Shown here: in pieces, positions 34,253 to 42,441 of the stretch
How positions within the stretch are numbered: the first letter of the stretch is position 1
How the letters are laid out: the number at the start of each line of letters is the position of its first letter
Assembly: GCF_900105715.1 (NCBI RefSeq)
Contig: NZ_FNRY01000001.1
Coordinates: 2,170,001-2,234,000 of the forward strand
Direction: 5' to 3'
DNA: 64,000 nt
From: Paramicrobacterium humi
GTDB lineage: Bacteria > Actinomycetota > Actinomycetes > Actinomycetales > Microbacteriaceae
The notes under the pieces: model-generated
What the model was told of the DNA's origin: nothing
Database searches by the model: none
Seen by the model: the letters and a program-made list of their open reading frames with translations, nothing else
Program-made: the position numbers and the translations under genes

Positions 34253-34599
34253 ACACCGCGCCCTTAAAGAAGGAGTGCGGCGCGGCATCCGTTCTCGCCA
34301 TCGGACTCGTCGCCGCCCTGCTGGTCGTGACCGCCGTGCTCGCCCCGCTGTGTGCCGCGATCGCTGCTCGTCAGCAGATGGCCGGTGCGGCGGATGCCGC
34401 CGCGCTCGGCGCCGCCGACACCGCGTCGGGCCGCGTGCCCGGCGTGCCCTGCGAAGTTGCGCGCCGCGCGGCCCTTGCCAACGGCGCGGCGCTCGAGGCG
34501 TGCGACGTCGCCGGCCTCGTCGTCACCGTCACCGTGTCGACGCGCGTTCTCGTCTTTCCCGTCGCTGCCTCCGCACGCGCCGGCCCTCCGCCCGAATGA
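34249..34599 (+). CDS. TadE/G-like membrane protein (secretion-neighbourhood type)
   Basis: 116 aa from GTG 34249, overlapping the TadE stop. An N-terminal helix (S-V-L-A-I-G-L-V-A-A-L-L-V-V-T-A-V-L-A-P) is followed by Q-Q-M-A-G-A-A-D-A-A-A-L-G-A-A-D, the pattern of TadE/TadG-like proteins found in actinobacterial helicase/secretion neighbourhoods. It likely joins the pilus base. It is the last gene of the Tad locus. Confidence 0.75.
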   Translation: MNTAPLKKECGAASVLAIGLVAALLVVTAVLAPLCAAIAARQQMAGAADAAALGAADTASGRVPGVPCEVARRAALANGAALEACDVAGLVVTVTVSTRVLVFPVAASARAGPPPE

Positions 34600-34613
34600 G
34601 GTTGCGGAGCTGC

Positions 34614-34711
34614 GGGAGCCAGAATCAGTTTCGGGAGCCACGACATCGTGGCTCCCAAATGTCGTTCTGGCTCCCCGAAGCGAAAGTGGCGCCCGAAGCG
34701 AGACGGGCGCC
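34614..34711. terminator. Nested palindromes between convergent genes
   Basis: Outer pair GGGAGCCAGAA/TTCTGGCTCCC (34614-34624, 34665-34675) encloses an inner pair GGGAGCCACGA/TCGTGGCTCCC (34633-34643, 34646-34656); a third hairpin GGCGCCCG/CGGGCGCC follows (34688-34695, 34704-34711). All stems are perfect. It sits between the Tad operon and a minus-strand gene, so a bidirectional terminator is likely, but the repeated GGGAGCCA half-sites are more ordered than a terminator needs. Confidence 0.7.
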
Positions 34712-34732
34712 GCCGTCGCGGGCGGCCGCCGC

Positions 34733-34969
34733 CTACGCGTAGTTCGTCGTGTGGTACCGGTAGCCCACAGCGGTCGGGCGGTCGGAGTTGTCCGAATCGA
34801 ACTCGCTGTCGCTCGTTCGCGCGTACAGATACGACTTGCCCGGGTCGACGGGGATCTCCACTGTCGGCTTCACGTCTCCCGAGGGCAGAAAGTCGACCGC
34901 GATCGTCTTCCCCTCAAGCGGGCCGTCCGTGAGCTTGGCGGTGTAGCTGGTGCCTGAGGTGTTGTTCAT
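34733..34969 (-). CDS. Small hypothetical protein
   Basis: 78 aa, ATG 34969, no signal peptide or membrane helix. Polar, beta-rich sequence with L-T-D-G-P-L-E-G-K-T-I near residue 14 and P-T-A-V-G-Y-R-Y near the end. No family recognised, but codon use fits a real gene and it is flanked by clear terminator and promoter regions. It is divergent from topA with about 150 bp between starts. Confidence 0.5.
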   Translation of the reverse strand: MNNTSGTSYTAKLTDGPLEGKTIAVDFLPSGDVKPTVEIPVDPGKSYLYARTSDSEFDSDNSDRPTAVGYRYHTTNYA

Positions 34970-35118
34970 ACCCTTATTGTGTTCTTCGGCGCCGAAGAAG
35001 CAAGCCCTCGCCGCGAAGACAGCGATGTGCGTGGGGGCGGCGTCCAGAATTCACACAGCCGACGATTAGGTGTTGTCGGTCGACGGGTGTGTATGGTGTG
35101 CACGACGAAAGGAGTCGG

Positions 35119-37884
35119 GTGTCAGGCACGAAGAAGTTGGTCATCGTCGAGTCGCCGACAAAGATGAAGTCCATCGCCGGGTATCTCGGCGAGGGCTATG
35201 AAGTGCTGTCTTCTGTCGGGCACATCCGCGACCTCGCGGAGCCGAAGAAGCTGCCGGCCGAGCTGAAGAAGGGCTCGCTCGGCAAGTTCGCCGTCGACAT
35301 CGAGCACGACTTCGAGCCGTACTACGTCGTCTCCGACACGAAGAAGAAGACGGTCGCCGAACTCAAGCGCGCGCTCAAGGACGCTGACGAACTCCTGCTC
35401 GCCACCGATGAAGACCGCGAGGGCGAGGCCATCGCGTGGCACCTGCTGCAGGTGCTGAAGCCCAAGGTGCCGGTCAAGCGCATGGTGTTCCACGAGATCA
35501 CGAAGGACGCCATCCTCGCCGCGAAGGACAACACGCGCGAGCTCAACGAGTCCCTCGTCGACGCGCAGGAGACCCGCCGCATCCTGGACCGCATCTACGG
35601 CTACGAGATCTCGCCCGTGCTGTGGCGCAAGGTCGGCCCGAGCCTCTCGGCCGGGCGCGTGCAGTCCGCCGCGACACGCCTCGTCGTCGACCGGGAGCGC
35701 GAGCGGCTCGCGTTCGTCGCGGCATCCTATTGGGACCTGACCGCCGAGGTCACCCCCGCCGGCGCCGACTCGAGCTTCGAGGCGCGCCTCGTGCGCCTCG
35801 ACGGCACCCGCATCGCCACCGGCCGCGACTACGACGACAACGGACAGCTCACGGCGAAGGTCCGCCCGCTCGACGAGCAGGCCGCGACCGCGCTCGCCGC
35901 GGCCCTCGCGAACGCGAGCGCCCGCATCTCGACGCTCGAGACAAAGCCCTACTCGCGCCGCCCCGCCGCGCCGTTCACGACGTCGACGCTGCAGCAGGAG
36001 GCCGCGCGCAAGCTCCGCTTCTCGGCCCGCCAGACGATGAGCGTCGCGCAGTCGCTGTACGAGAACGGCTACATCACCTATATGCGCACCGACTCCGCGT
36101 CGCTGTCGAAGCAGGCGACGGATGCCGCGAGGGCGCAGGCCCGCAGCCTGTACGGCGCCGATTCCGTGCCCGACAAGCCCCGCCAGTACGCGAGCAAGTC
36201 GAAGAACGCGCAAGAGGCGCACGAGGCGATCCGCCCCTCGGGCGACACGTTCCGCACGCCGCAGTCCCTGCAGGGCGCGCTGCACGGCAACGACTTCAAG
36301 CTCTACGACCTGATCTGGAAGCGCACGGTCGCGAGCCAGATGGCCGACGCGAAGGGCCAGACCGCGACGGTCACCGTCGAGGCGGAGGTGCCGGGGAGCG
36401 ATGTCGCGAAGATCGCCGAGCTGACGGCATCCGGAACCGTCATCACCTTCCGCGGCTTCCTCGCCGCCTATGAGGAGGGCACCGACGAGGCGCGCGACGA
36501 CCGCGAGAAGAACGCGAAGCTCCCGCCCATGACCGAGGGGCAGGACGTCGCCCTCGCCGACGTCGAGGGCAAGGGCCACGAGACGAGCCCGCCGCCGCGC
36601 TACACCGAGGCGAGCCTCACGAAGCGGCTCGAGGAGCTCGGCATCGGCCGGCCCTCGACGTACGCACAGATCCTCTCCACGATCGTCGACCGCGGCTACG
36701 TCACGCAGCGCGGAACGGCGCTCGTGCCGAACTGGATCGCGTTCAGCGTCGTGCGGCTGCTCGAGGAGCACTTCTCGTCGCTCGTTGAGTACGACTTCAC
36801 GGCCGAGATGGAGGAGGACCTCGACCGCATCGCCGCCGGCGAGGCCAAGCGCGGCGACTGGCTCACCGAGTTCTACTTCGGCAACGACCAGCACAAGGGA
36901 CTGCGCAACGTCGTCGACAACCTCGGCGAGATCGACGCGCGCGAGATCAACTCCGTGCGCCTCGACGACGAGATCACGCTGCGCATCGGCAAGTACGGCC
37001 CGTACCTCGAGGTGCTCGACGCCGACGCGACTCCGGATGCCGCCACCGGCGAGCTGCCCGTTCGCCGCGTCAACATCCCCGACGACCTCGCGCCCGACGA
37101 GCTCACCGTCGCGAAGGCGCACGAGCTCGCCGACGCGCCCGTCATCGGCGACCGCGAACTCGGCGTCAACCCCGAGAACGGCAAGTCGATCGTCGTGAAG
37201 GACGGCCGCTTCGGACCGTACGTGACCGAGCTCGAGCCCGAGACGGATGCCGCTGACGGGGCCGCGCCGAAGAAGAAGTCGGCGAAGGCGCCCAAGCCGC
37301 GCACAGCGTCGCTGTTCAAGTCGATGTCGCCCGAGACGGTCGATCTCGACACGGCGCTGCAGCTGCTGTCGCTGCCGCGCGTCGTGGGCGCCGACCCGGA
37401 GTCGGGCGAGGAGATCACGGCGCAGAACGGCCGCTTCGGTCCGTACCTCAAGAAGGGCACCGACTCGCGGTCGCTGCAGAGCGAGGACCAGATCTTCGCG
37501 ATCGACCTGCCCGGTGCGCTCGAGATCTTCGCGCAGCCGAAGTATGGCGCTCGCCGCGCCTCGAGCGCGCTCAAGGAGTTCGAGGCGGACCCTGAGTCGG
37601 GCAAGCCGATCCGCGTGAAGGACGGCCGCTTCGGTCCGTACGTCACGGACGGCACGACGAACGTCACGATCCCCAAGGGCGAGGACCCGCAGGACATGAC
37701 GTTCGAGCGCGCCGTGCAGATGCTCGCCGACAAGCGCGCGAAGGGCCCGGCGAAGCCGCGCAAGAAGGCGCCGGCGAAGAAGACGCCCGCGAAGAAGCCC
37801 GCCGCGAAGAAGGCCACCACGGCCAAGAAGCCGGCGGCGAAGAAGACGGGCACGTCGGCGAAGGCCGCCTCGAGCGACGAATGA
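35119..37884 (+). CDS. topA: DNA topoisomerase I
   Basis: 921 aa from GTG 35119, with AAAGGAG upstream. Type IA topoisomerase relaxing negative supercoils. TOPRIM domain at the N-terminus (V-I-V-E-S-P-T-K; T-D-E-D-R-E-G-E-A-I with the metal acidic residues) and catalytic Tyr321 in Y-M-R-T-D-S, one strand passage per cycle. Several G-R-F-G-P-Y-V/L repeats in the C-terminal third are the actinobacterial replacement for zinc fingers, and a tail of K/A-P-A-K-K repeats (from about residue 880) resembles histone H1 and aids DNA binding and processivity. Start of an operon with tmk and holB. Confidence 0.96.
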   Translation: MSGTKKLVIVESPTKMKSIAGYLGEGYEVLSSVGHIRDLAEPKKLPAELKKGSLGKFAVDIEHDFEPYYVVSDTKKKTVAELKRALKDADELLLATDEDREGEAIAWHLLQVLKPKVPVKRMVFHEITKDAILAAKDNTRELNESLVDAQETRRILDRIYGYEISPVLWRKVGPSLSAGRVQSAATRLVVDRERERLAFVAASYWDLTAEVTPAGADSSFEARLVRLDGTRIATGRDYDDNGQLTAKVRPLDEQAATALAAALANASARISTLETKPYSRRPAAPFTTSTLQQEAARKLRFSARQTMSVAQSLYENGYITYMRTDSASLSKQATDAARAQARSLYGADSVPDKPRQYASKSKNAQEAHEAIRPSGDTFRTPQSLQGALHGNDFKLYDLIWKRTVASQMADAKGQTATVTVEAEVPGSDVAKIAELTASGTVITFRGFLAAYEEGTDEARDDREKNAKLPPMTEGQDVALADVEGKGHETSPPPRYTEASLTKRLEELGIGRPSTYAQILSTIVDRGYVTQRGTALVPNWIAFSVVRLLEEHFSSLVEYDFTAEMEEDLDRIAAGEAKRGDWLTEFYFGNDQHKGLRNVVDNLGEIDAREINSVRLDDEITLRIGKYGPYLEVLDADATPDAATGELPVRRVNIPDDLAPDELTVAKAHELADAPVIGDRELGVNPENGKSIVVKDGRFGPYVTELEPETDAADGAAPKKKSAKAPKPRTASLFKSMSPETVDLDTALQLLSLPRVVGADPESGEEITAQNGRFGPYLKKGTDSRSLQSEDQIFAIDLPGALEIFAQPKYGARRASSALKEFEADPESGKPIRVKDGRFGPYVTDGTTNVTIPKGEDPQDMTFERAVQMLADKRAKGPAKPRKKAPAKKTPAKKPAAKKATTAKKPAAKKTGTSAKAASSDE

Positions 37885-38498
37885 GCGGACTGTTCATCAC
37901 GCTCGAGGGCGGTGACGGCGTCGGCAAGTCGACGCAGGCGCAGCTGCTCGAGGACTGGCTGACGGATGCCGGCCGCGCGGTGCTGCGCACACGCGAGCCC
38001 GGCGGCACCGAGCTGGGGGAGCAGATCCGCGAGATCGTGCTGCACCACCGCGGCGACATCGCCCCGCGCGCCGAGGCGCTACTTTACGCCGCCGATCGCG
38101 CGCACCACATCGCGACGAAGGTGCGCCCCGCGCTCGAGGCCGGAACGGTCGTCATCCAGGACCGCTACCTCGACTCGTCGGTGGCCTACCAGGGCGCCGG
38201 CCGCGTGCTGTCGGGCGACGCGATCCGCGACCTCTCCCTGTGGGCGGTCGAGGGGCTGCTGCCCGACGTCACGGTGCTGCTCGACCTCGACGAGCGGCAG
38301 GCGCGCGAGCGACTGGATGCCGCCCAGAAGCGCTTCGACCGGCTCGAGGCCGAGAAGGCGGAGTTCCACGCCCGGGTGCGCGCCGCGTACCTCGAGCTCG
38401 CGGCATCCGACCCTCGCTTCATCGTCGTCGACGCCGCGCGCGACCCGCAGTCGATCGCGGCGGAGATCCGCGCGCGCGTCGAGCCGCTGCTGCGCTGA
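37881..38498 (+). CDS. tmk: Thymidylate kinase
   Basis: 205 aa. Phosphorylates dTMP to dTDP with ATP. P-loop G-G-D-G-V-G-K-S-T at residues 10-18, D-R-Y-L-D-S-S-V-A-Y-Q-G motif, and a LID region with R-F-D-R-L-E. The start overlaps the topA stop (ATGA), so translation is coupled. The order topA-tmk-holB is common in actinobacteria. Confidence 0.95.
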   Translation: MSGLFITLEGGDGVGKSTQAQLLEDWLTDAGRAVLRTREPGGTELGEQIREIVLHHRGDIAPRAEALLYAADRAHHIATKVRPALEAGTVVIQDRYLDSSVAYQGAGRVLSGDAIRDLSLWAVEGLLPDVTVLLDLDERQARERLDAAQKRFDRLEAEKAEFHARVRAAYLELAASDPRFIVVDAARDPQSIAAEIRARVEPLLR

Positions 38499-38541
38499 CG
38501 CGCGCAGCGTCACGTCAGGCGCCGCGGGTAGGCTTGACGCC

Positions 38542-39672
38542 GTGACAGCATGGAGCACTCTGACGGGGCAGGGCGAGGCCATCGACGTGCTGCGCGCGGC
38601 CGCCGCCGACGCGAGCGCCACGATGACGCACGCGTGGCTCATCACGGGCCCTCCCGGCTCCGGCCGCTCCAACATCGCATACGCGTTCGCCGCCGCGCTG
38701 CTCGCCGGCGACCCCGACAGCGACCCGCACACGCTCGCGCAGGTCGACTCGCGCACGCACCCCGACCTGTCCGTGCTGCGCACCGAGAACGTGAGCTTCA
38801 AGATCGAGGAAGTGCGCCAGTTCGCGACGAGCTCGTACTACTCGCCGTCGGTCGGCCGCTACCGCGTGATGATCATCGAAGACGCCGACCGCATGACCGA
38901 GCGCACGTCGAACGTGCTGCTCAAGGCACTCGAGGAGCCGCCCGAGCGCACGGTGTGGATCCTGTGCGCGCCGAGCGACGCCGACATGCTGCCCACGATC
39001 CGCAGTCGCGTGCGCACGCTGCGCCTCAAACTCCCGAGCACAGGGGACGTCGCCGCCCTGCTCGAGGAGCAGCTGGGGGTGGATGCCGCCACGGCTGAGC
39101 GCGCCGCGCGCCTCGCGCAGAGCCACATCGGCATGGCGAAGCGCCTCGCGACCGACGACAGCGCACTCGCGCGGCGGGAGCAGACGCTGCGCACCGCGCT
39201 CGGCATCCGCACCGTCTCCGACGCCGTCATGGCCGCGGCCCGCATGATCGACGTCGCAGGCGATGACGCGAAGGCGCTCACCGAGCTGCGCGACCAGGCC
39301 GAGCGCGAGACCGTGCTGCGCTCGCTCGGCGTCGAGCCGGGCAGCACCGTGCCGCCCGCGCTGCGCAGTCAGCTGAAGGCGCTTGAGGAAGATCAGAAGC
39401 GGCGCGCCACGCGCAGCCTGCGCGACGGCATCGACCGCGTCCTCGTCGATCTCATGTCGCTGTACCGTGACATCACCATGGCGCAGCTGGGTCGGGAGGA
39501 GGCGATCATCAACCGGGAGTTCGCCGACGATGTGCGACGCGCGGCTGCATCGACCGACGCGGCGCGTACGCTTCACACGATGGACGCGATCCAGACGGCG
39601 CGCACACGCATTGCGGGAAACGTCGCCCCGGCGCTCGCCCTCGAGGCGATGCTCGTGACGGCGATCCGCTGA
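38542..39672 (+). CDS. holB: DNA polymerase III delta-prime subunit
   Basis: 376 aa from GTG 38542, seven bases after a -10 TAGGCT (38529-38534), so possibly also expressed from its own leaderless promoter. AAA+ clamp-loader fold: G-P-P-G-S-G-R-S (residues 36-43, with Arg in place of the Walker Lys, as expected for the non-hydrolysing delta-prime), then I-I-E-D-A-D-R-M and K-A-L-E-E-P-P-E-R-T. It completes the clamp loader that places the beta clamp on DNA. The zinc-binding Cys cluster is absent, as in many actinobacterial homologues. Confidence 0.9.
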   Translation: MTAWSTLTGQGEAIDVLRAAAADASATMTHAWLITGPPGSGRSNIAYAFAAALLAGDPDSDPHTLAQVDSRTHPDLSVLRTENVSFKIEEVRQFATSSYYSPSVGRYRVMIIEDADRMTERTSNVLLKALEEPPERTVWILCAPSDADMLPTIRSRVRTLRLKLPSTGDVAALLEEQLGVDAATAERAARLAQSHIGMAKRLATDDSALARREQTLRTALGIRTVSDAVMAAARMIDVAGDDAKALTELRDQAERETVLRSLGVEPGSTVPPALRSQLKALEEDQKRRATRSLRDGIDRVLVDLMSLYRDITMAQLGREEAIINREFADDVRRAAASTDAARTLHTMDAIQTARTRIAGNVAPALALEAMLVTAIR

Positions 39673-39680
39673 GGGGGAGA

Positions 39681-41255
39681 ATGAACCGCTTACGCACTCG
39701 AGGAATCACCGGCGCCGCGGCCGTCGTCGCCGTCGTCGGCATTGTCATGCTTGGCCTGAGCGGCTGCTTCACCGCATTCGTCCCCGGCACCTCGGCGTCG
39801 AGCCCGGCACCCACGAGCAAGCCGCAGCCGACGACGACGGGCACGAGCGCCGAGCAGTTCTACGCGCAGAGCGTCGAGTGGAGCGCAGACGGCTGCGCGT
39901 CCGGCTTCGAGTGCGCCACCGTGCGCGCGCCCATGAACTGGGACAAGCCGGAGGCCGGCGAGATCGAGCTCGCGCTCATCCGGCACAAGGCCGGCGGAAA
40001 GGCGCTCGGCTCGCTCCTCGTGAATCCCGGCGGGCCGGGAGCCTCGGGGTACGACTTCGTGGCGAAATCGCTCGACTACGCCGTCGACTCGACTCTCAAG
40101 AGCAACTACGACATCGTCGGATTCGACCCGAGGGGCGTCGGTCGCTCGACCGCCGTCGCGTGCTACGACGACGCCGAGATGGACGACTATCTGTACAGTC
40201 TGCCGAAGAACCGGGACGTGGGCAGCTCGGCCTGGATCGCCGAGATGAGCGCGAACGCGAAGGCCTACGGCCAGGCGTGCCTCGACAACACCGGACCGTT
40301 CCTGCAGTACGTCACGACGGTGCAGGCGGCGAAGGACCTCGACCTGCTGCGCGCCGTGCTCGGAGACAAGAAGCTGAACTACCTCGGCTACTCGTACGGC
40401 ACCTTCCTCGGCGCCACGTACGCGAACCTGTTCCCCGACAATGTCGGCCGCCTTGTCCTCGACGGCGCGATCGACCCGTCGGCGAGCAACTTCGAGGTCT
40501 CGAAGACGCAAGCCGTCGGTTTCGAAGACGCACTCAGGGCCTTCCTCACGGACTGCATCGACAACAACGGAAATTGCGCCTTCTCGGGCAGCGTCGACGG
40601 AGCCATGGACACGGTGAAGGAGCTGCTCGCGGCGGTCGAGGCGTCGCCGCTGCGCAGCTCCGACGGGCGCGAGCTCGGCGCGAGCACCCTCGTCACCGCG
40701 ATCATCCTTCCGCTGTACTCCGCGAACAACTGGGACTACCTCAATCAGATGTTCGCGGACGTCATGGCCGGCAACGCCGACTACGCCTTCTACTTCGCCG
40801 ACCAGTACAACGGCCGCGACGAGAACGGGCACTACATCGACAACTCCACCGACGCGTTCATGGCCTACAACTGCCGTGACTACCAGTTCGACGCGGACCC
40901 GGCGCACATGGCCGAAGAGGCCAAGCAGATCGAGCAGGCCTCGCCCGTCTTCGGAACGTACATGAGCTACGGGGACATCGGCTGCGCGAACTGGCCGTTC
41001 ACCGACGGCGCGCCGCGCCAGGCGATCCACGCCGAGGGCGCTGCGCCGATCATGGTCGTCGGCACCACGGGCGACCCCGCGACGCCGTACGAGTGGGCCG
41101 AGGCGCTCGCCTCCCAGCTCGACTCCGGCTTCCTCGTCACCTATGAGGGCGAGGGGCACACGGCGTACAACAAGGGCAGCGACTGCGTGAACAAGGCCGT
41201 CGACGACTTCCTCGTGAACGGCACTGTTCCCGATGAGGATCCCATGTGCAGCTGA
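39681..41255 (+). CDS. Secreted alpha/beta hydrolase, tripeptidyl aminopeptidase type
   Basis: 524 aa lipoprotein: N-terminal signal with lipobox L-S-G-C. The S33-like fold follows, with oxyanion region N-P-G-G-P-G-A-S-G, nucleophile Ser in G-Y-S-Y-G-T, and a C-terminal TAP-like domain with the Asp in T-G-D-P-A-T-P and His in G-E-G-H-T-A-Y. It probably trims peptides outside the cell. It lies 8 bp after holB with a GGGGGAG ribosome binding site. Confidence 0.88.
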   Translation: MNRLRTRGITGAAAVVAVVGIVMLGLSGCFTAFVPGTSASSPAPTSKPQPTTTGTSAEQFYAQSVEWSADGCASGFECATVRAPMNWDKPEAGEIELALIRHKAGGKALGSLLVNPGGPGASGYDFVAKSLDYAVDSTLKSNYDIVGFDPRGVGRSTAVACYDDAEMDDYLYSLPKNRDVGSSAWIAEMSANAKAYGQACLDNTGPFLQYVTTVQAAKDLDLLRAVLGDKKLNYLGYSYGTFLGATYANLFPDNVGRLVLDGAIDPSASNFEVSKTQAVGFEDALRAFLTDCIDNNGNCAFSGSVDGAMDTVKELLAAVEASPLRSSDGRELGASTLVTAIILPLYSANNWDYLNQMFADVMAGNADYAFYFADQYNGRDENGHYIDNSTDAFMAYNCRDYQFDADPAHMAEEAKQIEQASPVFGTYMSYGDIGCANWPFTDGAPRQAIHAEGAAPIMVVGTTGDPATPYEWAEALASQLDSGFLVTYEGEGHTAYNKGSDCVNKAVDDFLVNGTVPDEDPMCS

Positions 41256-42225
41256 ACTCCGGCGCCGTCTCGGGCGGCTTCTTCGTGCTCGCGGCATCCG
41301 TACTCTGGGGCACGACGGGAACGGCCGCATCGTTCATTCCGCACGTGGGCCGCTGGCCATCGGCGCCGCGGCCATGGGAGTCGGCGGGATGCTGCAGGGC
41401 CTTGTGGCCGTGAACGGCATCGTGCAGCACCGCCGCGGTCTCGCCGGCCACGCGCGCTGGCTGCTGATCGGCGCGTTCGCGATCGCCGCGTACCCGCTCG
41501 CGTTCTACACGTCGATGCGCTGGGCGGGCGTCGCGGTGGGCACGGTCGTCTCGATCGGCTCTGCTCCCGTCGTGTCCGCTCTCGTCGAGCGGGTCGTCGA
41601 CGGGGACCGGCTCAGCCGTCGTTGGAGCATCGGGACGGCGCTCGGTGTCGCCGGCGCTGTGCTGTTGTGCCTCGCGCAGCGGGAGCCGGGGGAGCAGGCG
41701 CCTGCGCCGCTCGCGGGGATCGCCCTCGGCGTGGTGGCGGGATTGACGTATGCCCTGTACTCGTTCGCGGCGCGCCGCGTCATGCACGGCGGCGTGCCTC
41801 GCGGGCCGGCCATGGGCGCCTTGTTCGGGCTCGGCGGGATCCTTCTCGTTCCCGTGCTGCTCGCGACGGGCGCCAGCGTGCTTGCGACACCGCAGGCTCT
41901 CGGCGTCACCGCGTACATGGCCATCGTGCCGATGTTCGCCGGGTATCTGCTGTTCGGCGCCGGGCTGTGGCGATTGCGCTCGTCGACGGCGACGACGCTG
42001 TCGCTTGCCGAGCCGCTCGTCGCCGCTATTCTCGCGGTTCTCGTCGTGCACGAACGCCTCCCGATGCTCGGGTGGGTGGGCGTTGGGCTGATCGGATGCT
42101 GCTTGCTCGTCGTTGTGGTCAAAACCACCCCTTCGCGTCATGTAAGATCGATTGCTGTGCGCGCAGGAATGCGCGAGCACGCCGCCTTAGCTCAGTCGGT
42201 AGAGCGATTCACTCGTAATGAATAG
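41247..42225 (+). pseudogene. EamA-family transporter with an apparent frameshift, running into tRNA-Thr
   Basis: The first helix (G-G-F-F-V-L-A-A-S-V-L-W-G-T-T-G-T-A-A) is encoded from GTG 41247 in one frame; the remaining helices (G-P-L-A-I-G-A-A-A-M-G-V-G-G onward, eight or nine segments) are in another from about 41345. One missing G in the run at 41347-41350 would restore a normal EamA drug/metabolite exporter with two five-helix repeats. The 3' end has no stop until 42223-42225, inside the tRNA-Thr gene, adding a tail that is not hydrophobic. Either a sequencing error plus a lost stop, or a decaying gene. Confidence 0.65.
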
Positions 42226-42256
42226 GTCGTCGGTTCGATTCCGACAGGCGGCTCCA
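42181..42256 (+). tRNA. tRNA-Thr (anticodon CGT)
   Basis: Acceptor GCCGCCT/AGGCGGC, D-arm GCTC/GAGC, anticodon stem ATTCA/TGAAT with loop CTCGTAA (anticodon CGT, reading ACG), T-arm GTCGG/CCGAC with TTCGATT loop, and CCA encoded at 42254-42256. The upstream transporter frame reads into it for 45 bp on the same strand. Confidence 0.95.
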
Positions 42257-42288
42257 GTTTTCTCGATCGTTCGTGGCCCTTCTCTAGG

Positions 42289-42302
42289 GCCCGATTTCGG
42301 GC
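42289..42302. terminator. Weak hairpin after tRNA-Thr
   Basis: GCCCGA/TCGGGC (42289-42294, 42297-42302) with a tight turn; no T-tract. The rest of the 185-bp gap to the DUF222 gene shows nothing else clear. Confidence 0.35.
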
Positions 42303-42441
42303 GCGCTTGACGCCACTATGGTGCCGGGTTCGTGCTTTGGCGAAGCCGGTTGCCGATCGCCGTGTGGGTGCGATGGCTAACGCCACCGTAAACGGGCGTC
42401 AGTGCGCTTGATTGATGGGCGTCTGCCCGCGATCGTTGGCT

